A stretch of DNA of 64,000 nucleotides from Ashinkailepas kermadecensis (Eukaryota > Arthropoda > Thecostraca > Neolepadidae), in the NCBI GenBank assembly GCA_034440615.1, contig JAOTOM010004028.1, forward strand, positions 1 to 64,000, given 5' to 3'. Below are positions 44,983 to 56,416 of this stretch, one piece after another. The stretch's first letter is position 1; each line of letters opens with the position of its first letter. Position numbers and translations under genes: made by a program. The notes beneath the pieces are model-generated. The model saw nothing but the letters and a program-made list of their open reading frames with translations. It searched no databases and was not told the DNA's origin.

Positions 44983-45932
44983 TAGGGTCTATTCCCGTCG
45001 CTCCACTAACCTCCACAAACCTCCACTGGTCGTTCCCGTCGCAAATCCAGTGGAGATTTTTCCTCCACCAACCTCCACCAGTGGAGCAAAAGCTCCACCA
45101 TCCAAGAAGCAGGGTCCAATCGTGATTTTTTTTCAGTTGAGCTCAATCACAGCGCACTTGCGCCATATATTTGCGCGTAAACAACGTCCTCCATCATACA
45201 GATCTCATCTGCATACATCAACTGAATACCAGGATCATCCTTCGCAAAGGAAATGTGAAATTACTACAACTATGAATAGTAATCGAAGTAACAGATGCAG
45301 ACCACAGATGCATACGTCATTCGGCCTAAGGGAAGATGTTACTTACCGGCCGGATCCGCCGCAATTACCGTGCCCAGAAGTGCCGCCGTTCTCCCGGCGC
45401 CGACTAAAATCCTACTCGAGCCCAGGGTCTTGCTCGAGCCCGATCGACGAGGTCGGGCAAGTTGAGATGAGGAAGTCAGCATCGGGTAGAGAAGCGCCTC
45501 GGGGCCGAGGGAGCCCGGCGGGTCCAGACACGAGATTATATGCTGTACGTTAAGAAGGCATGCTGTAACCAACCGCAAAACAGGGGGAGACGATGCTCAA
45601 CCGAGTGGGAAGAGAGCCTGGTTCATCCCATAGGCGAAAAGAACATCTGTGCTCCCCGCAGTCCCTGAGGACACATACATAGCCAGAAATAACGACAAAT
45701 TTGTTATTTTGTATAACAAGGCATACTATGTACAGTGTGCGACCATCTGGACAAACATTTGAAGGGCAATTTGACCAATTTGTGATACAGCGCCAAATGC
45801 GTCCATTTTGTCGCGTAATTCACGCCGCTATCAGCTGATTTCTCCACCGGTCGTTCCCGTGGGCAAGTCTCAACTATCCTCAACTAGCCTCCACTGAGTT
45901 CCTTCTGGTGGAGCCACGGGAACAGACCCCTA
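44983..45932. mobile_element. Non-autonomous DNA transposon with terminal inverted repeats
   Basis: The ends are inverted copies: TAGGGTCTATTCCCGTCGCT followed by CCAC at 44983, and, read from 45932 on the other strand, TAGGGGTCTGTTCCCGTGGC followed by TCCAC. Subterminal CCTCCACTAACCTCCAC-type repeats lie on both sides. The outermost TA may be the target duplication. A plus-strand frame of 212 codons (44915-45553) starts outside the element and has no transposase similarity, so no coding function is proposed. Confidence 0.7.
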
Positions 45933-45968
45933 GTCTCCGAATCTGAGCAGGTGTCATTAGTGTAACAT

Positions 45969-46754
45969 TGTTAAAGTTAATGTGACCGTTCGAGAATCTC
46001 TGGAATGTACTGTCTGTGTCACCCGCGATAAGGCCGCGTGAGGTACCAAAACACGAGTATTAGTTATCACAACAAGAACGTCAGGCATGCGGCCCACCCG
46101 ATCTACCACAGATAAGATCCATGTACAGCTCGATTGTTAGCCGCCGCGATGAGATCACCCACCAGGTTATAACTGATAAGAAATGAGCACGTGTCGGGGA
46201 GTTCGCTTACCACAAAGCCAGGGCGCCACCAGTCGGGTACTTCCACGAACCGTCGCCGGTTGCCAAGCAACTAGCCGGCGCTCCGCTGCTGCAAACCTGC
46301 CACCTCAGCGCGCGACCGGCCAGATGGGGAGTACACGAGAACTGAACCCATGACCCGTGACGAATCAGGAGTCAGCAATACCCATCCAGGGCAATGGCCG
46401 CCGGCACACCGAGCCAATCGTGGCCCGGTTCACTTTCGTGTTGGCGCGTCATATTGAACCGGCCAATGAGAGTGCAGGTTGTACGCCGATGGTGTATTTG
46501 CGTGGGCCGACTCGTGTTTATGTATATGTGTGTACTAATGCAAATAAAGAGAGAAGCCCCAGGAGAGACAAGGAGGGAACGCACGCGTTTGCTATATTCC
46601 GGGGTAGCGCCGACCATCTCGGTCCTCCCTTTCGGCCCCGGAGCTTGTTCGTCGTTGGGAGTTTACAAGCGAGCTGTCCGCTTGTTCTTCTGGGGTATCG
46701 TGTCGCGTTGGTCCATCTCTAGATTCCCACGGCCAGGGAAAAAACTACCCTATA
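45969..46754 (+). repeat. Gypsy element 5' LTR
   Basis: About 786 bp from TGTTAAAGTTAATGTGACCG to GGAAAAAACTACCCTATA. It matches 60745-61525 with roughly twenty to thirty differences and a few small indels (about 3%). It contains AATAAAG near 46542, a possible polyadenylation signal. The ends do not show a clear CA or target duplication. Confidence 0.92.
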
Positions 46755-47143
46755 ACTGTGCCGTGACCCGGATAGTCATCACCTCTGGTGCCTAAGACCG
46801 GGATAGTCATCACATTATCACCTCTGGTACTGGCGACTGCGGACAGCATCACATCTGACGACCGGAGGACATCACTTCCGACGACGAGTACGCCTTTTCT
46901 GCAGGACGAGCAAATCAATCCGACTACCTCAACAACGCCGTAAGCCCGGGAAATTCCTAAAATCCTCCAACAACCCCTGTGCGAAATTTTGACCACTGCA
47001 TAGTTTTGAAGTGTTCGCGTGTTCATTGAGTACCACATGTATGAATTGTACGTGGATTAGGAAACTAATTAGCCGCACACCTCTCCGCAAAACCTGTGTG
47101 AATGGAAATTTTATTTTGAGAAATTAATTAAAGTAAAGGAACC
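46755..47143 (+). other. Gypsy leader between 5' LTR and gag
   Basis: The start has a GTGCCGTGACCCGGATAGTC sequence, a candidate primer-binding site, with a partly repeated GACCGGGATAGTCATCAC 40 bp downstream. Confidence 0.6.
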
Positions 47144-48170
47144 ATGACCGAGATTCCTCTGGATCGTATCTCTGAGAGTTTTAATCAAATCAGGATGGCA
47201 TTAAGAGCTCAGGGCATAAGTAACAATATCAAACAATATACAGGAGATAGCCATAACCGTTTGGTGGAATGGATAAAACAGTTAGATCGAATCAGTTCTA
47301 GTTTGGATAACGAACAAATGAGAATCATTTGTTTAAAAACACTTGGTGGACTTGGCAGCTGAATTTCTCCAACGTATGCTATCGCTACAGGCAAACCTAA
47401 CGTGGGCAGAGATTAAACAGGTAATGAGAGAACGCTATTCTGACCTCGCCGATCAAAAGAACGCACAAGAAACCTTGAGAAGGGTAAAGCAATACCGCAG
47501 CGAATCGGTACAGAACTACTCGGAGATAATTATTTCACTAGCAAAGGAAGCTTATTCAGATTTTAATAGTCCTGCGACCCAGGACATTTTGTTAGATGTG
47601 TTCAACAAAGGAGTACAGAGCCACCAGCTAGCATACAAATTATATAGGCACACATTTCACACCCTGGAGGAGGCGATACAGTTCGCTGTACATGAACAGC
47701 AACTTCTTGAAACATTTTTATTATGTCGGGGATCACAGAAAACGGATGAGGAACCCATGGAAGTTGATATGGTACAAAGCGGAAATGAACGGTTGGATAA
47801 GATCGATAAACTGGTAGTATCCCTAGGAGAGACGGTATCAAAACTGGCAGCTAAAAAATTAGACCCCCCAAAACCACAGGTCCAGCCTCTATTAGGACCA
47901 CGTGTATTCACCCCGACGTATCCACCATACCGGCGACCATCAAGACCGTACGTTCCCCGACCCAACTATGGACCTCAAATGACGCGCCCCTCTTTCGGTC
48001 CCACCATGTGGAAACCTCGACAGCCAAACCCGCCTGGTCCCTCGTATCAATGGACCCCGGACGGCCGACCCATTTGTTGCAAATGCAACAAGGTGGGCCA
48101 CGTTGGATGGCAGTGTCGTTCCTGCCCACAAACCCCTAGAGAAACGGGAAACGGACGAGCTCTGCTGTGA
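47144..48170 (+). pseudogene. Gypsy gag (one frameshift)
   Basis: Structural protein of the element. Frame one (47144-47362) starts MTEIPLDRISESFNQIRMAL. The reading continues in the +1 frame from about 47343 to 48170 with LTWAEIKQVMRERYSDLADQ, YSEIIISLAKEAY, a Pro-rich segment and a CCHC zinc knuckle CCKCNKVGHVGWQC near 48075-48120. The shift between the two frames is +1, so it is not explained by ordinary -1 slippage and is probably a small deletion. The gag stop at 48168-48170 overlaps the start of the pol frame, which is -1 relative to gag. Confidence 0.85.
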
Positions 48171-50305
48171 ACGGCCACCACGGTAGAGCTGGAACTAATT
48201 GGAATCAGAAACCACAGAGTAAGGAAAGAAAGAACATCCGAAGGAAACGAGACCCGAAGAAACAGAACTCGAACCACAAAAATGTTCAGCACGTTCGCGT
48301 TAAACCCAACCCATTAATGTGTTGGATTAAAATCGGGAATCAGAAGGCTTATACGCTCGTTGATACAGCAGATATTTCACTAATTTCAAAGGAACGTTTT
48401 GACAAAATCACGGAAAAACAGACTCTCAGATTTTCAGATGATCAAAAGGATCTCATCCCACTCATTTCAGCAAGCGGGCATCGTTTGAAAAACATTGGGG
48501 TAGGAACATTTAGAGTCGAGATGAGTAAATTCAGTAAACCATTCAGCTTCCAAATTGTAGCCGGATTGAAACAGCAATGCATGTTAGGAAACGATTTCTT
48601 AACGGAGTTTGGAGCAAAATTGGACTTCGAGAAAAAAGCCTTCGGTATCGAAGGTAATATGATTCCGCTTCGCCCTCAGCGCACGATTAGCGAACAGGCG
48701 AGTTCGCTAGTCAGGATCAAAGGACACACCTATATCCCGGCCAATACAGTCGTGGAGTGTCTGGCAGCTGTGAACAGGGCGCAACTGGTAAATCAAACGT
48801 GCTATGTGAGGTCACTGGATAATACACCAGTAATTTCCGAGGAGCCAGGCTTAATCATAGCCGAGGTAGTGGCAAAACCAGATCGTCATAAGCGTCTACC
48901 AGTAAGAATTATAAATACGTCTACCCGAGACTTCACGATGTATAACAATCAAGTGACCGCCTACGCTGAGAGAATAGATGACACGGATCTGGAGTATCTT
49001 GTTGACATGCCACAAGACCTTGACTTAGCCCCGACCACCTCACCCACTGACCCAGTTGAGCAAGCGCGACTGGCTCATCTGACCGACGCTGACAGGGACG
49101 ATCTCGAACAGCTGTTACGAGCCAATGCTGACCTGTTTGCGGCGACTGACGCCGACCTCGGTACAACTGACCTCGCTGAGATGGAGATAGAGACCGCTGA
49201 CCACGCACCCGTCCGTCAGCCGCCTTACAAAACACCGTTTAGCCAATGAAAATATGTGGAAGAACAGATACGTATCATGCTAAAGGCTGGTATAATAGAG
49301 GAATCCGACAGTCCGTGGGCCGCACCCATAGTAATAGTGCAAAAAAGACGGTTCAAATAGGTTTGCAGTCGACTATCGGAAACTAAATAATACTACGAAG
49401 AAAAACAGCTATCCCCTTCCACTGATAGAAGATATTCTCGCGTCTCTCGGAGGAGCATACTTCTTCTCATCACTAGACCTAAAGTCAGGATATTGGCAAA
49501 TCCCAATGGCAAAAGATAGCATACCTAAGACAGCGTTCATCTGCTTCATGGGCCTGTGGAACTTCAGAAAAATGCTCTTTGGAATCTGCAACGCTCCGAG
49601 CCTCTTTGCTCAAGTAATGTCCAAAGTTATATCTGGAATACAGAATCAATTCGCAACTGCATACATTGACGACATAATAATATATTCAAAAACATTTAAG
49701 GAACATCTAGCTCATTTGGAGGAAGTTTTTCGACGCCTGAGAAAAGCACAGTTGAAGTTGAAACTATCAAAATGTGAGTTTCTGAAAAAGGAAGTACAAT
49801 ACCTAGGACACGTGGTATCAGCATCTGGTATCAAGCCAAACCCGGAGAAGGTAGAAGCTATACAGTACATGGCAGCTCCGATTACCGTGAAAGGAGTCCG
49901 ATCATTTATCGGCATGTGTTCTTACTATCGACGTTTCATCCCTAAATTTAGCCAAATAGCCACGCCGTTGATTGATTTAACGAAGAAACATGCCATATTT
50001 AAGTGGACAAATGATTGTGAAAACGCTTTTACAACATAAAAACAAAAACTAGCTTCTGCACCAGTACCGGCTTATCCAGATGTCAATAAAGACTATAAAT
50101 TGTATACCGACGCCTCACTGAAAGCGGTGGGGGCGGTGCTAGTACAGGAACACAGTGGTGAAGAGAAAGTGATCCAATATTTGTCTAAACAACTTAACGA
50201 AACACAACAAAAATGGCCGATAGTCCAGTTGGAGGCATACTCGTGTGTTTACGCAGTCTCAAAATTACGTCAATATTTGCTGGGATCAAAATTCACCATC
50301 CTGAC
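48167..50305 (+). pseudogene. Gypsy pol, 5' part: protease, reverse transcriptase, RNase H start
   Basis: Protease region around 48310-48420 has LVDTADISLIS, where aspartic proteases of this type normally have D-T-G; the glycine is missing. A linker leads to the reverse transcriptase: KYVEEQIRIMLKAGIIEESD, then LDLKSGYWQIPM, FGICNAPSLFAQVM and the catalytic YIDDIIIYS at about 49665. RNase H begins YTDASLKAVGAVLV at 50103. Breaks are TGA at 49247-49249, a frameshift at the A6 run 49341-49346, and TAA at 50037-50039. The frame is cut at 50305 by a BEL insertion and resumes at 56718. Confidence 0.9.
50301..50305. repeat. Target-site duplication of the BEL element (left)
   Basis: CTGAC, repeated at 56713-56717. 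Five bases is the usual size for BEL/Pao insertions. Confidence 0.9.
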
Positions 50306-50560
50306 TGTTCAGGGTTTTTCGTTCGAAACAATCATCTCGGCACTGCACGTCTGTATTTCTCCGCTTCGAGTCGACAACTGCCGCGATGTGCTGGCTGGGA
50401 AGCGGGCGCGCCCTCCCCCAAGCATCACATATCACATTTCCTGCTCGACTGTGTCTGGTGTCGACTGTCGGGGGGCGAGAGCGTGAGACGCTGACACGAC
50501 ACATAAATCACCGGAGCAGCGATGCACAATTCTGAAACCAATGTCAGTTTGTTCGGAACA
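50306..50560 (-). repeat. BEL/Pao element LTR (3' LTR, minus orientation)
   Basis: 255 bp, TGTTCAGGGTTTTTCGTTCG to TTGTTCGGAACA on the plus strand, with canonical TG...CA ends. It differs from 56458-56712 at one base (A/G near 50540), so the insertion is recent. Confidence 0.95.
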
Positions 50561-50907
50561 CAGCCGCCCCATAAATAATCCAGGACTCCGGATTAATTAT
50601 AAACGAATGGAGAGACGAACTGATTCACACTATATGCTACATTTCGCAGCAACTCACAAGCTATCGTGTCTCCAGGGGCGCCCCTAATCTACAGAGAAGG
50701 GTTGCCGGTCTGATGAGCTGGTTTGGCGCATACAGAGCGTGCAGTCTAAATACTAATTGGTCCAGTCCAATCTGCGCGAGCACATACACGCACACACTTC
50801 CGCACTTGTATATGTAAGGTGTGTGTGCTGCCGTTTCGGGCCGGAGCACAATGAAAACGAAACCACCGCCGATTCACACACCAGTACGCGATTTGCCTAG
50901 TCACGCC
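50561..50907. other. BEL 3' untranslated segment
   Basis: Lies between the pol stop and the 3' LTR of the minus-strand BEL element. No ORF. A GGGGCGGCTG purine-rich stretch abuts the LTR on the minus strand and may serve as polypurine tract. Confidence 0.5.
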
Positions 50908-51955
50908 TCAGGCGTTCGCCTCTAGCAGGCAGAGACGAGACGTCGGTCGCGTGTACACCCCACTAGCTGTCTTCACCTCGGCAGCACGCACCCTGCCGTC
51001 ATCCCCGGGGATCGGACGAACCACTCTGGCCAGCGGCCAGTGTCCACGCAGCACACCCTCCTCTGCGATCAGCACTAGGTCACCCACGCTCAGGTTCACC
51101 GTCTCCTGATGCCATTTTTTTCGCACTGTGAGTCCCGGAAGGTACTCACGACGCCACCTTCGCCAGAAGTGGTCGACGAGTCGCTGCGCGTGGCGCCAGC
51201 GTCTCCGTGAGCCGATGTCGGCGTCGTCGAAAATGCCCGGGGTCAGGATCGGACAGGCATGTCCGACCAGGAAGTGGTTCGGAGTCAGCGCTTGCAGGTC
51301 CTTTGGATCAGAACTGACATGGGTCAGGGGCCGACTGTTCAGGAGTCCCTCCACCTCTGTCATAACCGTTTGGAGAGACTCGTCGTCCACAGAGCGGTGG
51401 CCGATGATGGCTTGCAGGGCACGTTTTGTGGACCGCACGAGCCTTTCCCAGACGCCACCGAAATGAGGTGATGCCGGTGGGTTGAATCGCCAGTCGATGT
51501 CTTCTTGTGTCAGAGCGTCCGATATTTGAGCTTGGTTCAGCTCGCGTAGATACTTACGCAGCTCCCTTTCGCCGGCCTTCAGATTGGTTCCGTTGTCGCT
51601 GTAGACAACGTCAGGTCTGCCGCGTCTGGCAATCATGCGCCTCAGCGCCATAATGAAACTGTCCGTGTCGAGGCTCTGGGCGATCTCGATGTGGACAGCG
51701 CGCGTGACGAGACATGTGAAGAGACAGCCGTACCGTTTTTTCCGTTTTGCGCTTCTGCTTCACTGACAGCGGTCCCAGATAGTCTAGTCCCACGGCGGAA
51801 AACGGTCGTCCACCTGGGATGACTCGGGCGGCCGGCAGATTGGCCATCAGCGGCGGTCTGGGCGTGGCCCGTCTCCGCTGGCATAGTGGACACGACCCGG
51901 TCCACCTTTTGACGGCCGCCCTGCCGTGCAAAATCCAGTACCGTTGCCGGAGTCA
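50908..51955 (-). pseudogene. BEL/Pao integrase part of pol
   Basis: Continues the long minus-strand frame past an in-frame TGA at 51955-51953: RYWILHGRAAVKRW with CPLCQRR (the CC half of the zinc domain), then GLDYLGPL (first catalytic Asp). A one-base shift follows at a homopolymer of six at 51736-51741. The last frame (51651-50908) has VYSDNGTNL (second Asp), SPHFGGVWERLVRSTKRAL (Glu) and the C-terminal VNLSVGDLVLIAEEG with PLARVVRPIPGDDG. All three DDE residues are present in the DNA; the two breaks prevent uninterrupted translation. Confidence 0.92.
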
Positions 51956-54900
51956 GCACAGGACGTGATCGTTTCCGCTGTGGGCGAGTCGTTTATGTTT
52001 GTCTGTCACGATGAGGCGCGTGATATCATGTCCAGACGGCAGCAGTATTTGGTGTCGACTCTCGTAGCCCAGCTGCGCCCGCTCTAGTCGTCCGCCGACA
52101 CGGAGCAATCCGTTTCCGTCCAGGCACGGGCTGAGGGACAGGAGCCGACTGCGGCACGGCAGGGGCACCTTCTTCCTCAGTGCGTCCAGCTCCGCCGATA
52201 ATTCTTCACTCTGCGCACTCTTGATCCATGCTTCCTCGGCTGCCTGCAATTCTTTCACCGTAAGTGTGCCATGGGCTCTGTCAGTTGACGTGGTGCGACA
52301 ATTGCCTGCGAACCGACGCGTCCACGCTGTCACTCTGAGGAGTTTGATCAACGACGAGTACTTGGCTGGCTTGATGATAGCCTGCAGCTGTTGACTCACG
52401 GATCCGACCGTCGTCAACGTGACCTGTTTTTCCTCAGAATGCCCCGAGGTCTGACTTTCGGTCGTAGGTTCAGACGGCCACTCTTCACTCGGACGCCGGA
52501 GGAATTCTGGCCCTCGCAACCACGTGCAGTCTTCATCACAGAGCTCCACCGCGCTGCATCCCCTCGAGACAATGTCTGCAGGATTCAGTGATCCCGGACA
52601 GTGCCGCCAACTGCTGCTGTCAGACGAGTCTTGGATCTCGGCCACTCGGTTCGCCACGAACGTGTGGAACCGCCTGCTCTGACTCTTTATCCACTGAAGA
52701 ACTGTGAGCGAGTCCGACCAGAAATGAGTGGAGTCGATTGTGACGTCGTGCTCCTGCTTGATAATCTCGCCCAGCCGGACCGCCATAACGGCGGCTTGCA
52801 GCTCCAGGCGGGGGACGGTCATCTGTCGGGCGGGTGCGACCCTGGCCTTGGCAGTGACGAATGCGCACCAGATGTGTCCTCCCTCTGCCTTCAGCCGAAA
52901 GTAGGCTACCGCCCCGAAACCCAGTAACGAGGCGTCGCAGAATACATGTAGCTCACAGCTGACAGGCTGGGCCGACCCTGGGCGGTAGCAGCGAGGCATG
53001 GCGAAAGTCGCTAGGTCGTCAACCTCGTCCAACCATTGATGCCAGTTTGCCACGATATCCTCTTCGTCGATTTTATGATCCCATTCATATCCACGTGCCC
53101 AAATCTCTTGGAGAATGATCTTAGCTCGCATGATGAACGGTGCAAGCATTCCGAGCGGATCGAACACTGACGATACCTGGCTCAGGATTCCCCTCTTTGT
53201 GCATGGTTTGTCTGTTTTCGTGATTTTGAATATGAATTTGTCGTCGCGGAAATCCCAGTGAACGCCCAGTGCTCTTTCCACTGGTTTGTCGTCCAGGTCG
53301 AGGTCTTGTGTCCCGGAAGCATTTTCGGTCTGTTTGTGCGGTGTCACCCACTTGGTTAGGTTAAATCCGCCTCTCTCCAGCAGCGCCGTGAGTGAATTTT
53401 GCATCTCATCAGCTTCCTCCGCAGATTCCAGCGAGTCCAAATAGTCGTCCACATAGAAGCGGCTATGCACGGCCTTAGCAGCCTCTGGGAAGTCAAGAAT
53501 GTGATCTCTGGCGCACCTTTGGAGTGCATAGTTCACGGAACACGAAGACGAAGCAGCTCCAAAGACATGCACTTGCATTTGGTACGTGTCAGGGTTCTTA
53601 TCGCGATCTTCACCACGCCACAGGAAGCTTAACGCCGGCTGATCGGCTTCCGCGACCCGCACTTGGTGGTACATAGCTTGGATGTCTGCAGCTATAGGGT
53701 ACGGTCTCTGACGAAACCGCAGAAGGACACCGATCAGGCTGTTGGCCAGGTCCGGACCCGTCATCAGCTCGTCGTTCAGAGACGTCCCACCAAACAGGGC
53801 GGCAGCATCGAAAACTACCCGCACCTTGCCTGGCTTCCTCGGACTGATGACGCCATGGTGTGGCAGATACCACCGTTTCCCATTATCTTCTTGGTCGCAT
53901 GGCGGCACCTGTTTGGCATAGCCGTCACGTATGTAGCTCTCTATGGTGTCCGTGTAGGCGCGCGCTAGTCCGTGATCTCGATCCAGCTTCCGTTCCGTAT
54001 GCCGCAGACGGGTCAAAGCGGCGGCCCGGTTGTTGGGGAGCTTCGGGTCGGGGCGTTTCCACAGGAGGCCTGTCTCGTATCGGCCGTCCCTCACCAGTAT
54101 TGTTGCATCCAGAATCGTTAGTGCACGGGCGTCCTCTCTGGACCTTCTTGTCGGCCCCGTGTACTTCGTACCAAACGATTCGGTCGTCCAGAACTCTTTC
54201 ACCTGCTCCTGTAGGCAGCTGTCCCCGGTGGGCCCGCTGATGTGATTGACACATAGGGACGCTCCGTCCGTCGCCGCTCGGTACACGCCCGACAGCTGGC
54301 CAGTCACGACCCAGCCGAGCTGCGTGCGCACCGCATAGGGGCTGCCGGCGGGACCTCTCCGTACCTCTGTCGGCACGATAAGATCCACGACGTCAGCGCC
54401 CAACAGTACGCTGACATTTTCTGAGCTGTTTTTCAGCAGGTCCAGGTCCGCCAGATGCGACCACTTCATCTTTTCGGCCGGCCAGTTTACGCCCTGTCCG
54501 GAGACATTCAGCACTGGCGTTGTCTGAGCGCCGGTAACAGTAAACTTTTCTCTTGACGTCAGTGAACTGACGTCGAATCTGACACGGCGCGACGGTCTGG
54601 CCTCCGTGCGGTCGACAGTTGTGATGTGGAGCGGCTCACTCGGACCGGGGAGGCCCAGCTTCTGTGACAACTCCTCTGTGATCAATGATATTTGGCTTCC
54701 CATGTCCAATAGCGCATTTACGGTCTTCTTCCCACTCGGTCCCTCCACTGATATGGGTATCACCTGTAATAACACTCGAGCCTGGGGCTGGCGCTGCACA
54801 GATGCTACCCCCACATGCTGCGTGTAATTATCACCGCTGTTTCCCTCAGCATCGGCTGCGGCCCTGTACTGTGACAGTGGTTTGGCGCCGTGGATCAGGG

Positions 54901-56416
54901 CGTGGTGACTGCTGATACAACCATCCACTTGGCACCGTTGAGTTTTTGTGCAATTCCTGCCGATGTGTCCCGGTATTAGGCAGCGGACACACAATCCGCT
55001 GTTCATCACGGTTAGCATCCGCTCATCGACCGACAGACTGGCGAATTTCTCACAGTTTTCTAGTGGGTGTTTGCTGCCGCAATAAACGCACGGCCCACGC
55101 GCGGCCTCGTCTGTCCGGACGACGGCGGCAGTAGCGGTCCAGACACCAGCTGGCTTGGGTGATTTATTGAAGGGACCGGCGGTCTCGCGTCGCCGAGGGT
55201 CTCGTCTGGGCTCCGCCGTCGGCCGGTTCGGCGTCCCACTGCCGGCGTCGGCGACGACGCGGGCCGCGGCCACCTGCTGCTTCAGCCAGGCGTCAAGGTC
55301 GGTCATGGTCGGCTGTCTGATCTGGTGAATGGTGACGTACTCGCCCCATTTCCACGCGATTGGCAGTGGAAGCTTGGCCACAATGGCTGTCACATTAGTA
55401 GTGGCGGCGAGATCAGCGTCGTACCGCTGTGACCTCAATACATTCACTGCTGCGTGCAATGTGTGAGACAACTCGGTCAGCGAGCGGATGTCATTTCCTC
55501 GCACGGGCGGTAGCTCTTTTACGCTTGACAAGCTAGCGCGGACCACCGTTGCAGGATCACCGAACTGTTCTTGTAGCTCGCGTAGGGCCACTCCATAAAG
55601 TTCGCCATCACCTAACAGTCCACTCACCGCGCGAGCTGCCTCTCCCTCCAAACTAGCCTGCAGGTAGGTCAGCCGCTCCGCGTTGGTTAACTCCTGTCGA
55701 TCATGCACCAGCGATTTGAAAAGTGACATCCATCTGATCCATTTGAGAGGGTCACCATCGAAGCTTTCCAGCTTGAGTTTCGGCAGTGGGCAGGATGCCG
55801 GTGACGGTGCACTATTTCGGTACGGCCACCGATCTGTCACGTGTACCTGGTCCAGGTGATCGATCCACGATCCTGGATGGCGGACCGGCGGCCTCGGGCC
55901 GCTGGGAAGGCGGCCCTGAGCGGACTGGCTTACCCATCGTTCGGTACGGTCAGACGGGACAGCTACTGGCAGCCGGGCTGGCGTTTCAGAGCTGGCTGGT
56001 CTGGGCTGGTGTGGGTCTGCTGTCGGCTGCTGGCCGGCGGTGGGCGGCTGCACACTTCGCCCACCGGCCGTGGAGTCGCGCTGTGACACAGGATTGGCGC
56101 CGTCACTGGCTTCTCCATACTCTAGTTCTGCATCGAACTGTGCCTGCAGTTCGCACTTCTCTAGCTGGGCTTCGGCCTCCGCTATCTTGTGCCGCCTCTC
56201 CAGCTCATGTTTCTGTCGCTCCAGGTCTTGTCTTTCTCGATCCCGGTCACAGGATTGTTGCGTCTGCATTAGCAGCAGGCGGGCCATGCCGGCTCTCTGT
56301 TTGCTCGCCTCGCTCTTTGCAGAGCCGGAGGCAACGCTCCTCGTTCTCAGAGATCGCTCACTCATAGCTTTCAGTTCACGTTCACTCGGCTTCACGTTAT
56401 CCGGACTTAAATCCAC
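51953..56416 (-). CDS. BEL/Pao gag-pol polyprotein
   Basis: A 1487-codon open frame starting MDLSPDNVKPSEREL. Order: a charged coiled-coil-like segment (residues about 50-95), a gag region of the BEL type (about 200-400), and two zinc knuckles, CVYCGSKHPLENC and CVRCLIPGHIGRNC (about 443-489). The retropepsin follows (ALLDMGSQISLI, about 570), then the reverse transcriptase with ADIQAMYHQVRV and catalytic FYVDDYLDS, RNase H (FCDASLLGFGAVAYF), and the first half of the integrase zinc domain ending SGNDHVLC. The frame stops at TGA 51955-51953 but homology goes on (next entry). The protease has D-M-G in place of D-S/T-G, a variant seen in BEL/Pao families. Nearly identical LTRs indicate a recent copy. 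Confidence 0.95.
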   Translation of the reverse strand: MDLSPDNVKPSERELKAMSERSLRTRSVASGSAKSEASKQRAGMARLLLMQTQQSCDRDRERQDLERQKHELERRHKIAEAEAQLEKCELQAQFDAELEYGEASDGANPVSQRDSTAGGRSVQPPTAGQQPTADPHQPRPASSETPARLPVAVPSDRTERWVSQSAQGRLPSGPRPPVRHPGSWIDHLDQVHVTDRWPYRNSAPSPASCPLPKLKLESFDGDPLKWIRWMSLFKSLVHDRQELTNAERLTYLQASLEGEAARAVSGLLGDGELYGVALRELQEQFGDPATVVRASLSSVKELPPVRGNDIRSLTELSHTLHAAVNVLRSQRYDADLAATTNVTAIVAKLPLPIAWKWGEYVTIHQIRQPTMTDLDAWLKQQVAAARVVADAGSGTPNRPTAEPRRDPRRRETAGPFNKSPKPAGVWTATAAVVRTDEAARGPCVYCGSKHPLENCEKFASLSVDERMLTVMNSGLCVRCLIPGHIGRNCTKTQRCQVDGCISSHHALIHGAKPLSQYRAAADAEGNSGDNYTQHVGVASVQRQPQARVLLQVIPISVEGPSGKKTVNALLDMGSQISLITEELSQKLGLPGPSEPLHITTVDRTEARPSRRVRFDVSSLTSREKFTVTGAQTTPVLNVSGQGVNWPAEKMKWSHLADLDLLKNSSENVSVLLGADVVDLIVPTEVRRGPAGSPYAVRTQLGWVVTGQLSGVYRAATDGASLCVNHISGPTGDSCLQEQVKEFWTTESFGTKYTGPTRRSREDARALTILDATILVRDGRYETGLLWKRPDPKLPNNRAAALTRLRHTERKLDRDHGLARAYTDTIESYIRDGYAKQVPPCDQEDNGKRWYLPHHGVISPRKPGKVRVVFDAAALFGGTSLNDELMTGPDLANSLIGVLLRFRQRPYPIAADIQAMYHQVRVAEADQPALSFLWRGEDRDKNPDTYQMQVHVFGAASSSCSVNYALQRCARDHILDFPEAAKAVHSRFYVDDYLDSLESAEEADEMQNSLTALLERGGFNLTKWVTPHKQTENASGTQDLDLDDKPVERALGVHWDFRDDKFIFKITKTDKPCTKRGILSQVSSVFDPLGMLAPFIMRAKIILQEIWARGYEWDHKIDEEDIVANWHQWLDEVDDLATFAMPRCYRPGSAQPVSCELHVFCDASLLGFGAVAYFRLKAEGGHIWCAFVTAKARVAPARQMTVPRLELQAAVMAVRLGEIIKQEHDVTIDSTHFWSDSLTVLQWIKSQSRRFHTFVANRVAEIQDSSDSSSWRHCPGSLNPADIVSRGCSAVELCDEDCTWLRGPEFLRRPSEEWPSEPTTESQTSGHSEEKQVTLTTVGSVSQQLQAIIKPAKYSSLIKLLRVTAWTRRFAGNCRTTSTDRAHGTLTVKELQAAEEAWIKSAQSEELSAELDALRKKVPLPCRSRLLSLSPCLDGNGLLRVGGRLERAQLGYESRHQILLPSGHDITRLIVTDKHKRLAHSGNDHVLC

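Noticed and set aside
44915..45553. 212-codon ORF across the left end of the TIR transposon
   Set aside because: It begins outside the element, crosses the terminal repeat and has no transposase-like motif.
47330..47345. Programmed -1 frameshift at T TTA AAA in gag
   Set aside because: The heptamer is in the right register, but the downstream gag frame is +1 (or -2), not -1, so slippage there would not give the observed protein.
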